48,402 nt of DNA. Origin: Candidatus Marsarchaeota G1 archaeon BE_D (lineage in GTDB: Archaea > Thermoproteota > Thermoprotei_A > Marsarchaeales > Marsarchaeaceae). The stretch covers positions 1 to 48,402 of the forward strand of contig NEXD01000004.1 in NCBI GenBank assembly GCA_003019595.1, read 5' to 3'. The notes beneath the pieces were generated by a model that was not told where the DNA came from, did not search any database, and worked only from the letters and a program-made list of their open reading frames with translations. How positions within the stretch are numbered: position 1 is the first letter of the stretch; each line of letters begins with the position of its first letter. This document shows positions 1 to 8,371 of the stretch, piece after piece. The translations under genes and the position numbers were made by a program.

Positions 1-352
1 TAACATGCACATCCTCTTTAGGCTCTTCAATCGCTTTTAGCGTGCAAGCCACCGCGGTTGCGGCAACTTCATAGCAACCCAAAAAAGCGGGTGTGTCGCC
101 TTGATCCAAATATCCAGAGCCAATTTTTGACATTCTTTTTACAAATTCTAGATATTCGTTTGAGTGGAAGCTCAAAATGTCCTCTTCGCTTGCGCTTTGA
201 GTGACTTCTATTAAATCGAGTTTGCTTAGCGCGCCAACCGAGTCAAGCGTTTTAAGTGTTAAATTCAATCTGTCTTTTCTAAATGGATGTGGTGGAGGAA
301 AACCGTAACTCAACTCTTTGGCCACTTTAATGAAGCGAACAGCGCAACTCAT
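1..352 (-). CDS. AcuC / class I histone deacetylase-like protein, N-terminal part
   Basis: This gene is cut by the left edge; about 117 N-terminal residues are visible, starting at ATG 352. The translation has the features of the AcuC/histone deacetylase family: a PPHPFRKDRL segment near the start, a LSFHSNEYLEFV helix region and the conserved GDTPAF segment. Family members are Zn-dependent amidohydrolases that remove acyl groups from lysines of proteins or from small molecules. The catalytic His-Asp residues lie beyond the visible part, so activity cannot be judged. In an Alba-containing archaeon, chromatin or acetyl-CoA synthetase deacetylation are both possible roles (inference). Confidence 0.85.
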   Translation of the reverse strand, partial: MSCAVRFIKVAKELSYGFPPPHPFRKDRLNLTLKTLDSVGALSKLDLIEVTQSASEEDILSFHSNEYLEFVKRMSKIGSGYLDQGDTPAFLGCYEVAATAVACTLKAIEEPKEDVHV

Positions 353-407
353 AAAGTATAGCAAGTAAGAGATAAATTAATTATTTACTAGCTGATTTAA
401 AGATTAA

Positions 408-481
408 GCGGCCGTCGTCCAGCCTGGTCTAGGACATTGGCCCCCCGCGCCAACAACCCGGGTTCAAATCCCGGCGGCCGC
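408..481 (+). tRNA. tRNA-Gly(CCC)
   Basis: A complete 74-nt cloverleaf can be folded. The acceptor stem GCGGCCG/CGGCCGC has 7 perfect pairs. The D stem GTCC/GGAC, the anticodon stem TTGGC/GCCAA and the T stem CCGGG/CCCGG with loop TTCAAAT are also perfect. The 7-nt anticodon loop is CCCCCGC, giving anticodon CCC (positions 444-446) for glycine GGG codons. Position 33 is C instead of the almost universal U. No intron is present and CCA is not encoded. Confidence 0.93.
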
Positions 482-1318
482 ATTTTAACATAGTGATGAG
501 GTGAAAGAGTAGACTCATCTAAGTTTGGGTTGCGCTCAACTCACGAATAAACCATTCTGCTTTTGGGTTTCACTCACTTCACACAAAACGCGGCGCATTT
601 CAATGTGAGCTAGCTTAGAGTGTATGACCGACAATATCTGGAATTTTTCACGTTTGATTGCTATGCTCACCACTGCTTATCCAGACACAATCATCGTTGA
701 TAATACCACAATATTTTTGAAACACACACCACCGTTTTTAGCTAGGCATGATGAATTCATATTTTAACTAATAAATAATATTAATTGATATTTTTCAAGA
801 ATTCATTAACATAGCATGGGCTTTGAGATGTGAGTAACAAAATGATAAAAATTGAGAATTACAACTAATTTTACAGTTTGATTAGTGAGTATCAATAGCG
901 CTTTTAGGAATTGCAAGCAATGTTTGCCAAAAAACACTTTTTAAAATATTTTTAGAGGCGTTAAAGTTTGATATGGAATGCAAAAACAAGTTCTTGAAAG
1001 TGGTGACGCAGTCACACAGAGGTATCATTACATAGCCGCGATACACCCTATGGGTCATATTTTTATTTGCACACAGTCCTATGGAAGCGTCATATCCTCG
1101 TACGATTAGGTGTGAAACTAAATGAATCAGCAACTCAAATAAACTTCCACTCCTTTTTTGATTTAGTTTCTCCAAACATCATTTTTTACTACGGCTTAGA
1201 ACTGTGCAATGATTTAACAACGATCAGTGTGATATCTAAATTATTAAACCAAATTTACAAGCTCGCCTCGTATGTTTTTGATGTTACCAAAATAAGACCT
1301 TTTTGGAGGGTATTTGCT
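482..1318. other. Long A/T-rich stretch without a recognisable gene
   Basis: About 840 bases hold no convincing gene. Part of it (roughly 740-850) is very A/T-rich and includes the palindrome ATGAATTCAT. Open frames on both strands around 880-1300 have no coherent composition, no promoter and no recognisable motif, and look accidental. A TATA-like element CAAAATAAG near 1287-1295 sits about 27 nt before ATG 1319. The stretch follows a tRNA gene, a common integration site, but I found no repeat of the tRNA 3' end that would mark an attachment site. Confidence 0.5.
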
Positions 1319-1880
1319 ATGAAAAGTAATGAATATTTGATTTACAACCCAGAAAGAGCGTTCAGAGATATAGCTACGGCTTGGGCAATAGTCATAGAAA
1401 CTGAACTTAACGTGTTAAGATGCGCGCATTCATTGGCAAAAAACACGTTGAGAAAAACTGTGATTCAAGACTTGCCCAGCTTTCTCTTGATTGGATGCTC
1501 CTTATGGATCTCGGTACAAGTGTTACAAAACATAATTGGTACAGAAAAATCGCGTAAAGTTTTGGAAGAGTTTTCAGGCTTAGCTCTTATACCATTAAAT
1601 GACTTGCTTTTTGGAAGTCACAAAACAAAGAAACATAGTGTCACCGGTGTCCGTGCTTGGCGACGAAAGATTGAAAGAAAAAGTAAATGAAGTGTTTGAC
1701 AAAGATTTTAGAAGTATGCCTCAAGAATTATCGTGGCACGAATACATAACTTCTTTTTTGATCGTGGATTCAATAATTAACAAATCAGGTTTGTCGATGG
1801 AAAAGTTTTTAGCTAAACTTATAGAAATTGCTAATAGCATTCCAAGGGGTATTCACGATTTCAAGTCATTCAAACACTAG
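1319..1880 (+). pseudogene. Unrecognised protein gene, probably frameshifted
   Basis: Two overlapping frames appear to be halves of one gene. The first starts at ATG 1319, about 27 nt after a TATA-like element, and reads into an off-frame basic tail ending at 1690. The second frame, shifted by one base, continues from about 1640 to TAA 1880 with a normal composition (LGDERLKEKVNEVFDKDF and onwards). A one-base indel near 1630-1660 would join them into about 187 residues. The product would be largely alpha-helical with a hydrophobic central part; I do not recognise the family. The broken transporter just downstream supports decay of this locus. Two separate overlapping genes remain possible. 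Confidence 0.45.
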
Positions 1881-1974
1881 ATGCTATCACACAAATTTGT
1901 GACGATAATCTGTATAAGATATACACAACTTTAAGAACAAAATGAATATTAACTAAATATAGGAAAGATTATCG

Positions 1975-2913
1975 ATGATCGTTAGCATTAGCAAAGTTTC
2001 AAAACGTTACAATACCCTTTGGGTTTTAAAAGAAGTCTCTGTCAAGTTTTTATCGCAGAATGTTATAGCAGTAATTGGACGAAACGGAGAAGGAAAATCA
2101 ACGCTTGTGAAAATTGTTTCGGGCGTGATTAAAGCCGATAGCGGAAGAGTTTCCATAGACGGCGAACAACCACACGATCCACGCGCAAAAGCGAGAATGG
2201 CCGTGAGCTTCCAAAGCCCTTCCCTTTTTTCTGGTTTTTCTTTAAAAGGAAAACTTGATTTATCACGCCAAGTTTTTTGGTTTAAAACCAAGCGCTTCAG
2301 AAATTAACGAAGTTTTAAGCGACGTGGGTTTGTTGGATTTTTCAAATAAGAAATTTGAGAGCCTTTAAGAAGGCACAAGGAAAAAAGCGGAAATTGCTAA
2401 AATTTTGCTTACGAAAAAAGATGTGTGCGACCTTTTCTTACTTGACGAACCCTTTTCGGGTGTGGACCCCAGCTGGCAGGGACACTATAAAGCGCTTATT
2501 AAAAGCAATCTCGAAAGAAAGTGGCAAGCTTATCGTATACGTGACTCACACACTCACTGAAATCGAAGAGTTGGCAACACGAGTGTGTTTACTTGCTAAT
2601 GGTAGATTTGCACACGAGTGGAGCGGTCAAGAATTTTCTCAAGAAAAACTGCTAACGGTATTTTAATACACGTTCCTCGCGTCTATGAAATCGACGACAA
2701 ACATGTAAGGGCGTTAAATGGTGTGCTCGGCATCTATACTGAATAATGAAAACACGGTGATACAGCTAGAGTCTCAGAGAAACCTGCCTGAGTTGTTTGA
2801 AGCTCTTAAGAGCTTTTCGATAAGACCTTGAAGCTATAGAGATCAAGCGGGCTGGTTTAGAAGAAGCTCTTGTATCGATTTATCGTGAGGTGATGCAAAA
2901 CGAACACGCTTAA
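1975..2913 (+). pseudogene. Broken ABC transporter ATP-binding protein
   Basis: The N-terminus (from ATG 1975) contains Walker A GRNGEGKST and a Q-loop region SFQSPSLFSGFS. The frame is then lost near 2250. The continuation in another frame carries the signature motif and Walker B LLDEPFSGVDP. Within the signature, the expected LSEG reads L-stop-EG, because codon 2366-2368 is TAA. A further frame change near 2475-2490 leads to the D-loop/H-loop part (VYVTHTLTEIEELATRV). Fragments of the C-terminal domain can be followed across more frame changes to TAA 2911-2913. With at least three lesions this ATPase cannot be made by normal decoding. It would have energised the membrane partner encoded immediately downstream. 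Confidence 0.85.
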
Positions 2914-2986
2914 GCTCGTTGTCTACTTTACGAAGACCACTTTTAGACCCTCTCTAGTTCCTTTTCTCACGTCTCTTGCCGCTGTA

Positions 2987-3733
2987 GTGGTTTTGCCTCT
3001 TGAGCTTCATTTAAGCGGGGCGCCTTTTTCTATTTACGTATCTATTGGAGTTGGATGGATGGGTCTAGCCATTCTTCTTATATCAGATGTTTTGGTTACG
3101 ATAACCGCTTTTCAAATAAGAGGTGTTTACGGTCTTTACCTTAAAACGCTTCCGTTTACACCTTTACGGCTATCAATAACAAGATTTGTCGCTCAAGCTC
3201 TTAGCTCATTACCTTATGTATCGGTCTTCTTGATATTAAACGATGCTTTCTTTTTCTCGTTTAGAATGCACCCCTTTACGTTAGTTATGACAATAGTTTT
3301 GCTAACAATTTCTTCGTTTGGGATGGCTGGATTCACGGCTACTTTAGTTTTGTTCGTCAAAAGTCCAACTTTCTTTTTGGTGTCTTTTCTGGGCACAATC
3401 GTGACTTACATGTCACCAGTTTACTATCAGCTTTCTAGCTTACCTATGTTGGCGCAGCTCTTTGTGCTAGCCATCCCCACAACTCCAGCAATTCAGCTAG
3501 CTCGGGGATTAATCGGACTTGGGACAATAAACTTCTTAGAGGTGGCTGAGTGGATAGCTGTCGAAGTTTTGTGGACAATTCTTGGAATACTAAAATTGAG
3601 TAATCTCTTAAACCGCAGCTTACGTAATTTGAATCCTCAAGATGTAAAAATAAAAAGTATAAAAAACAAAAGTCTAATGTCGATTAAAGTAAGCGCTGTC
3701 ACCATATTTCAAAAGAAGGACACATATGTTTGA
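2987..3733 (+). CDS. ABC-2 type transporter permease, start uncertain, probably non-functional
   Basis: A hydrophobic protein with about six membrane segments follows the broken ATPase, as expected for the permease of a two-gene ABC-2 exporter. The first usable start in frame is GTG 2987. However, the frame is open back to 2894 and encodes LVVYFTKTTFRPSLVPFLTSLAAVV, so GTG 2987 would cut off part of the first membrane helix. No ATG, GTG or TTG lies in that extension, so the original start seems lost. The remaining membrane segments are intact up to a basic tail. Without a working ATPase the system is likely dead; substrate is unknown. Confidence 0.65.
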   Translation: MVLPLELHLSGAPFSIYVSIGVGWMGLAILLISDVLVTITAFQIRGVYGLYLKTLPFTPLRLSITRFVAQALSSLPYVSVFLILNDAFFFSFRMHPFTLVMTIVLLTISSFGMAGFTATLVLFVKSPTFFLVSFLGTIVTYMSPVYYQLSSLPMLAQLFVLAIPTTPAIQLARGLIGLGTINFLEVAEWIAVEVLWTILGILKLSNLLNRSLRNLNPQDVKIKSIKNKSLMSIKVSAVTIFQKKDTYV

Positions 3734-4170
3734 TTTACAGGAATAGGATAAATCTATTCTTAATTCTGGGGTCTTAAATGTGTTATTGAAGATTGAATTA
3801 CAAGCTTACCCTAAGCTTTTTGATATTTTGTTCTTTAATTAATAATCGTAGTAATAGTTTGTATTTTAATAATTAATAAGCTTAATCCAATTATTCACAT
3901 ATCTTTTTTTAATTTTATCTCTGAAAGCCCTCTACATAACGACAAGGTTGATTGAAGCAGGAATTGCAAAGAGTGTGTAACGCACACGTCTTATTCCGTA
4001 TACAATCAAAAGCTTTACGCCCAAAGTACTTCGTAAGCGGGAATGGAAAACACGGGATGAATTTGTTGGATAAATGAAAATCCGTTGATAAAAGAGCGAT
4101 TGGCTCATATGTGGAAACTGAATAAAAGTGAACAGATCTTTTTTTGAGTTATTGTTGAAGTTTGCGCAAA
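3734..4170. other. Intergenic A/T-rich stretch, no gene seen
   Basis: About 440 bases between the permease and the gamma-glutamyltransferase gene. The first 200 bases are strongly A/T-rich. The rest has a more balanced composition with short, interrupted frames on both strands, none resembling a known protein. It may be the remains of a further decayed gene. Confidence 0.45.
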
Positions 4171-4180
4171 CATTATATCT
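4171..4180 (+). promoter_or_regulatory. TATA element of the ggt gene
   Basis: CATTATATCT is centred about 26 nt before ATG 4202. This spacing predicts transcription starting at the start codon, that is a leaderless mRNA. Confidence 0.55.
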
Positions 4181-4201
4181 GGTCAGCCCATCACACAAAC
4201 G

Positions 4202-5932
4202 ATGAGCTCAAACTTTACTTCAAGACCTGTGATTGTCGGTCGAAATGGTGTTGTAACTTCATCTCATTATCTTGCGACATTAAGCGGTATCAGGGTTTTG
4301 GAAAAAGGGGGTAATGCGTTCGATGCCGCAGCAGCTGTGGGCTTTAGCATGGCTGTTTTAGAGCCTCACATGAACAGTTTAGGCGGCGAAGTTCCAGTTA
4401 TATTTTATTCGGCAAAAGAAGACAGGGTGGTAGTGGTTAGTGGCCAAGGTCCAGCCCCTCAAAACGCAAAGATCGAATGGTTTAAAGCGCAAGGTCTTCG
4501 ATTAATTCCTGGTGACGGTTTTCTTCCATTAGTCGTGCCTTCAATGGTCGCGACATGGATTGAAATTCTTAAGAGATACGGAACAATGAGTTTAAAAGAG
4601 GTCGCTTCTTTTGCGCTCGAACTAGCAGAGAATGGAATTCCGATGAGCTCAAAATTAAGGGATTATATTCTTGAGTACAAAGAAAGATTCCTAAAAGAAT
4701 GGCCTACTACAGCTAAAACCTTTTTGCCAAATGGAAAAGTGCCAGAAATTAATGAAATTTTTGTACAACCTGAGCTTGCAAACACGTTAAGATTATTAAT
4801 TGAAGCTGAAAGAAGCGCCTCAGAGTATGACAGAATAGCCGGCCTTGAAGCAGCAAGAAGTGCCTTTTATGAAGGCATAATAGCACAAAAAACTTCAGAG
4901 TTTGTGCAAAAACCAGTGTTGGACGCAAGCGGAAAACCACATCAAGGATTTATAACAGAAGATGATTTTGCCCGTTACAAAGTCAAATTCGAAGAGCCTG
5001 TTTGTGTGAACTATGGTGAGTACACCGTTTTCAAATGTGGTCCTTGGACGCAAGGTCCTGTGTTTCTTCAGCAGTTAAACATATTAGAGGAGTTTGAGCT
5101 CTCAAAAATCGGACATAACTCAGCAGATTACATTCACCTTCTTGTTGAGGCTGCTAAGCTCGCGTTTGCAGATCGTGAGAAGTATTACGGCGATCCAGAG
5201 TTTGATCACGTGCCGCTTGAAACGCTTCTATCCAAAAAGTACGCCGCTTTACAAGGAAACAAAATAGACATGAACTGCGCTTCGGATTTGCCAATCGAAG
5301 GCGCGGAAGCGAATTGGGAGTTTGAGCAAAAAGGCGGTGACACAACTCACTTTGATGTGATAGACAAGTGGGGTAATATGGTTTCCGCAACTCAGAGCGG
5401 AGGTTGGATTTGGTCTTCTCCACTAATCGAAGGACTTGGGTTTGCTCTTAGTACGCGCGCTCAAATGTTTTATTTAGACCCTAGAAGAAACAATTGCCTC
5501 GCTCCAAACAAAAGGCCACGCACCACTCTAACTCCTACACTGGTTTACAAAAATAACAAACCGTTTATGATATTTGGAACACCTGGGGGAGACCAGCAGG
5601 ATCAGTGGACTTTACAATTCTTTTTGAATTACACAACATTCGGTATGAATCTACAGCAAGCGCTCGATGCACCTTCATTTCATACTTTACACTTTCCTAG
5701 TTCGTTTTATCCAAGGCGCGCTCATCCTAAAACCGTTGTGATTGAAGACCGAGTGAAATCTTCGGTTATCGAAGAACTAAGAAAGAGAGGTCACGTTGTT
5801 AAGCTAACTGGTGGATGGCAAAACGGTCGGCTGACAGCGGCAGTGCGAGATTTCGAAAAAGGCGTTCTTCTTGCTGCGGCTTCACCAAAAGCGGACGACG
5901 GAGGAAGCACAGCATACGCATTCGGCTGGTGA
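4202..5932 (+). CDS. ggt: Gamma-glutamyltransferase family protein (Ntn hydrolase)
   Basis: A 576-residue member of the gamma-glutamyltranspeptidase family. The N-terminal region has the family pattern GGNAFDAAAAVGFSMAVLEPHMNSLGG. The autoprocessing site is GGDTTHFDVIDKWGN, with the expected nucleophile Thr381 starting the small subunit. A glycine-rich segment TPGGDQQDQWTLQ near the C-terminus completes the fold. Such enzymes cleave gamma-glutamyl amides and transfer the glutamyl group. No signal peptide is seen, so the protein is probably cytoplasmic, and the substrate is uncertain because archaea rarely make glutathione; related family members act on other amides. The gene appears intact, in contrast to the decayed region before it. 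Confidence 0.92.
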   Translation: MSSNFTSRPVIVGRNGVVTSSHYLATLSGIRVLEKGGNAFDAAAAVGFSMAVLEPHMNSLGGEVPVIFYSAKEDRVVVVSGQGPAPQNAKIEWFKAQGLRLIPGDGFLPLVVPSMVATWIEILKRYGTMSLKEVASFALELAENGIPMSSKLRDYILEYKERFLKEWPTTAKTFLPNGKVPEINEIFVQPELANTLRLLIEAERSASEYDRIAGLEAARSAFYEGIIAQKTSEFVQKPVLDASGKPHQGFITEDDFARYKVKFEEPVCVNYGEYTVFKCGPWTQGPVFLQQLNILEEFELSKIGHNSADYIHLLVEAAKLAFADREKYYGDPEFDHVPLETLLSKKYAALQGNKIDMNCASDLPIEGAEANWEFEQKGGDTTHFDVIDKWGNMVSATQSGGWIWSSPLIEGLGFALSTRAQMFYLDPRRNNCLAPNKRPRTTLTPTLVYKNNKPFMIFGTPGGDQQDQWTLQFFLNYTTFGMNLQQALDAPSFHTLHFPSSFYPRRAHPKTVVIEDRVKSSVIEELRKRGHVVKLTGGWQNGRLTAAVRDFEKGVLLAAASPKADDGGSTAYAFGW

Positions 5933-6007
5933 TCATATTAGTGTAATAAACCCTTTTAGAGTCTCCTAACAACAAATCCAAAATATTTGTTTTTCGTTAA
6001 TGCACTT

Positions 6008-6307
6008 ATGCAAGAGCTGAAAGTTACTCTATCTAAGCTTCTTAAATACACCAATGAAAACAAGCTTTTCCAAGTTTCGCAAAATGGTTCAGAACTCAAT
6101 CTTGTTTTTGTTCCGAATTTTCCCGAGGCAGAAGCACACTCAAGAGGCGAACCAGTGAGAATAATCATGAAAGGAAAAGTAAAAGAGGACAAAGTGGTTT
6201 TTGAAAAAATCTATGTCGACGAAGGCACCTCTTATTACGAAAAAGACATGGAAGAAGCGGTGCACGCATATTCGGCGTGGTTAGAATTCATAGAAGAGAA
6301 TTACTGA
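6008..6307 (+). CDS. Small conserved-looking protein of unknown function
   Basis: 99 residues from ATG 6008. AAATATTT at 5981-5988 lies about 24 nt upstream, fitting a leaderless start; an in-frame TTG at 5987 would lie inside that element. The product is soluble, with alternating strands (LNLVFVPNF, VRIIMKGKVKEDKVVFEKIYV) and an acidic C-terminal helix. No known motif is visible. The gene converges on the minus-strand ATP-cone gene. Confidence 0.7.
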   Translation: MQELKVTLSKLLKYTNENKLFQVSQNGSELNLVFVPNFPEAEAHSRGEPVRIIMKGKVKEDKVVFEKIYVDEGTSYYEKDMEEAVHAYSAWLEFIEENY

Positions 6308-6313
6308 TTTTTT
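6308..6313 (+). terminator. Possible T-tract terminator
   Basis: Six consecutive T residues begin immediately after the stop codon of the preceding gene. Oligo-T tracts are sufficient to terminate archaeal RNA polymerase, but this one is untested. Confidence 0.3.
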
Positions 6314-6334
6314 CAGTCATTTGTAAAATGCTTA

Positions 6335-7597
6335 TCATTTTGTTTTTTCTATTTGTGACGAAACTTCAAGCTTCTGAACGGTGCGCACATACATTCTGAC
6401 ATTTGTGTTTGGTAGTCGAATTTTCTTTGTTATTATCAAAGACGCATCTGAAAAAACCCTACCTGTGGGTAGAATTCCTTTTTTGAGAAGCAAAGCCTGT
6501 AAGACGCTCTCAATCGCTTCAAAAAGTTTTTTTGTGGCGAGTTTTGTGGAAACATCTTGTTCAATGAGTAACAAACAGCTTTTCGCTGAACTTTTTGAAG
6601 AATTTAGCAATTCTCGAATTATTTCAGCTTTTGTTTTTGAAAGTAAGCGTGACACTAGGGGCAAATTCGCCACCCTTTCATGCACAATTCTTTCAAGAAG
6701 CTCTCTACTTATTTCGAAATATGGTCCGCTTGAAGTGATCGACAACCTTCTCAATGCTTCAAACACATCATCGGAAAGCTCGCCGATTTGCGTTCTGCTT
6801 GCCGTAAGCCCCACTTTTTTTATTGTCTTATTTATCATGTTTTTAATTTGTGATCGAGTTAACGCACGGCCTTCGATAAGTAGATATCCTCCACCTAAAA
6901 ATCTTGAGTATCTCAAGCTTGAATCGCCAGACGGGTCAAGTTCGTTCAACCGTTGCACAACAAACTCAGCGATTTCTCGTGAACTCAGAAATTTGCCAAA
7001 AACGAACTTAGTAAGTTCTGAAAGCTCTTGTGAAACCTTAAGCGAAAGAGGTAGTTTAACGCCCGCTTTAAGCAAAGACTCCATGACAACGGACGAATCG
7101 AATTTGCTAATTGACCCGTCTTCCTGAATCACAAAGATTTCTTTGCGTTTATGAAAATCATGTTTTGTGAAGGTTTGTCGTTCTTTTAATCCAAGTCTTT
7201 GGAGAACGTCTCGTATTTCATCTTTTTCAGTGAAACCCTTTTCTTGTAATAGTCTTAATATCTCAATTTTTTGAAACTTGCTATGACTTTCTTTAAAAAG
7301 TATCAGTGGATTCACACCACTAATGTATTTAATTACTATGTTAGACGAATCGACAAAACCTTTGTTTTCAAAAAGCTCAGTTATCATTTTTCTTACATCT
7401 TTTTCTGAAGATAAAACCACAATACGTAGCATCAATTCCTTTTCGTCAGAAGAGTACCTGATAACTTCGAACTTCTCACTTCCTTTGGCAAAGGACAAAT
7501 TCCTTAAAGCCGCTCTGAACGCCTGATAATCATCAAAGTGCACTGTGATAAAGTGCAAACTCTCGTTAGATGAAAAAGAGTAAGTTTTCTTCATCAT
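6335..7597 (-). CDS. ATP-cone domain protein of unknown function
   Basis: 420 residues from ATG 7597, with GGAGGG at 7606-7611 as a well-placed Shine-Dalgarno sequence. The gene starts inside the 3' end of the SerK-like gene (32-nt overlap), so the two are probably coupled. Residues about 152-235 match the ATP-cone pattern: IFVIQEDGSISKFDSSVVMESLLKAG, then a SSREIAEFVVQRLNELD helix and a final LRYSRF. ATP-cones bind ATP/dATP and usually regulate ribonucleotide reductases or NrdR repressors. Neither the 150 residues before it nor the helical region after it is familiar. A nucleotide-sensing regulator of the adjacent serine genes is a guess. Confidence 0.8.
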   Translation of the reverse strand: MMKKTYSFSSNESLHFITVHFDDYQAFRAALRNLSFAKGSEKFEVIRYSSDEKELMLRIVVLSSEKDVRKMITELFENKGFVDSSNIVIKYISGVNPLILFKESHSKFQKIEILRLLQEKGFTEKDEIRDVLQRLGLKERQTFTKHDFHKRKEIFVIQEDGSISKFDSSVVMESLLKAGVKLPLSLKVSQELSELTKFVFGKFLSSREIAEFVVQRLNELDPSGDSSLRYSRFLGGGYLLIEGRALTRSQIKNMINKTIKKVGLTASRTQIGELSDDVFEALRRLSITSSGPYFEISRELLERIVHERVANLPLVSRLLSKTKAEIIRELLNSSKSSAKSCLLLIEQDVSTKLATKKLFEAIESVLQALLLKKGILPTGRVFSDASLIITKKIRLPNTNVRMYVRTVQKLEVSSQIEKTK

Positions 7598-8369
7598 AGC
7601 GTCTTCCCTCCAGCATCGATTTTCCCTTAACCAAGACGAGATCCAAAGATCTGAAGTAAGCGCTTACCGCATCATCAGCGCTTTCTTGGTCTAACTTTTT
7701 GTTTGCCAAAAGCTTAATTGGGATTTGGGCAAGTAGTAGCCTTACGGGAAATACGTGCCTTGTTGATTTGGGTGGAAATAGCTTACCCTGTTGCGCTGAT
7801 TGGATGACGTCAATCTTTGTTATAGGGGGAGGTACCAAAACTATCTCGTCTTTTTTTGACTTTGTACTAGTGGCAAATCTTGGTTCACCAAAGTTCTGTT
7901 TGAAAAGTTCAACCAGTTTAGAGAATTTTCTGTATTGTGTCACTTTATCACCACTTAGTTCAAATTTTATCGAAAAGCTTTTCGACTTTAATAAGAAGTC
8001 ACCTTTTCCGACCTGCTCAGCATTTTGCTCAACTATACGAAGCGCTTCTTTCAATTCACAATCAAATACTCTGTTCCAAGTTTTGACTTCAATACCTTTA
8101 AAAAAGTAGTCAACGCACATCGCAAGAACAAACTCTAGTCCAATCTTTTTTGCAACTTCAAACCTGTGCATTCCATCAAGAATCGTGAGTGAAGATTCGT
8201 CGACTATTATCGGATTTTTTTGAACGCCATTTTTTTGAAATCCTTTAATGAGCTTTTCGGTTTCTTGTGGTATAGTTTCTTCGTGAGGTCTTAAGCTAGA
8301 AATTTTAATCGGCAGAATTTTGAAACTGAATTTTCCACTTTTTGTGGGTAAGGTGTACACTAAAGGCAT
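7566..8369 (-). CDS. serK: SerK-like ADP-dependent free serine kinase (ParB/Srx fold)
   Basis: 267 residues that I match from memory to the Thermococcus free L-serine kinase SerK. Shared points are the PHE motif with the catalytic glutamate at position 30 in both proteins, the DGMHRF nucleotide/substrate motif (DGHHRW in SerK), the VDYFFKGIEVKTWNRVF segment and GKLFPPKSTRHVFP near the C-terminus. SerK makes O-phospho-L-serine from serine and ADP for cysteine synthesis. The C-terminal 50 residues extend beyond SerK. The start ATG 8369 is 2 nt after the serA stop, and the next gene starts within this one, so it lies in a four-gene operon. Confidence 0.8.
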   Translation of the reverse strand: MPLVYTLPTKSGKFSFKILPIKISSLRPHEETIPQETEKLIKGFQKNGVQKNPIIVDESSLTILDGMHRFEVAKKIGLEFVLAMCVDYFFKGIEVKTWNRVFDCELKEALRIVEQNAEQVGKGDFLLKSKSFSIKFELSGDKVTQYRKFSKLVELFKQNFGEPRFATSTKSKKDEIVLVPPPITKIDVIQSAQQGKLFPPKSTRHVFPVRLLLAQIPIKLLANKKLDQESADDAVSAYFRSLDLVLVKGKSMLEGRRYDEENLLFFI

Positions 8370-8371
8370 TT

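Noticed and set aside
492-540. Box C-like GTGATGA after tRNA-Gly, possible C/D guide RNA
   Set aside because: No CTGA box D at a suitable distance.
882-1175. 97-codon open frame on the minus strand
   Set aside because: No promoter or ribosome site, irregular composition and no recognisable motif; it lies in an A/T-rich decayed region.
3932-4198. 88-codon open frame on the minus strand before ggt
   Set aside because: It would begin on top of the ggt promoter, and its translation is not protein-like. Probably chance or a remnant.
408-4201. Possible integrated element next to tRNA-Gly
   Set aside because: No integrase, no repeat of the tRNA 3' end and no transposase seen. Gene decay explains the region without an element.
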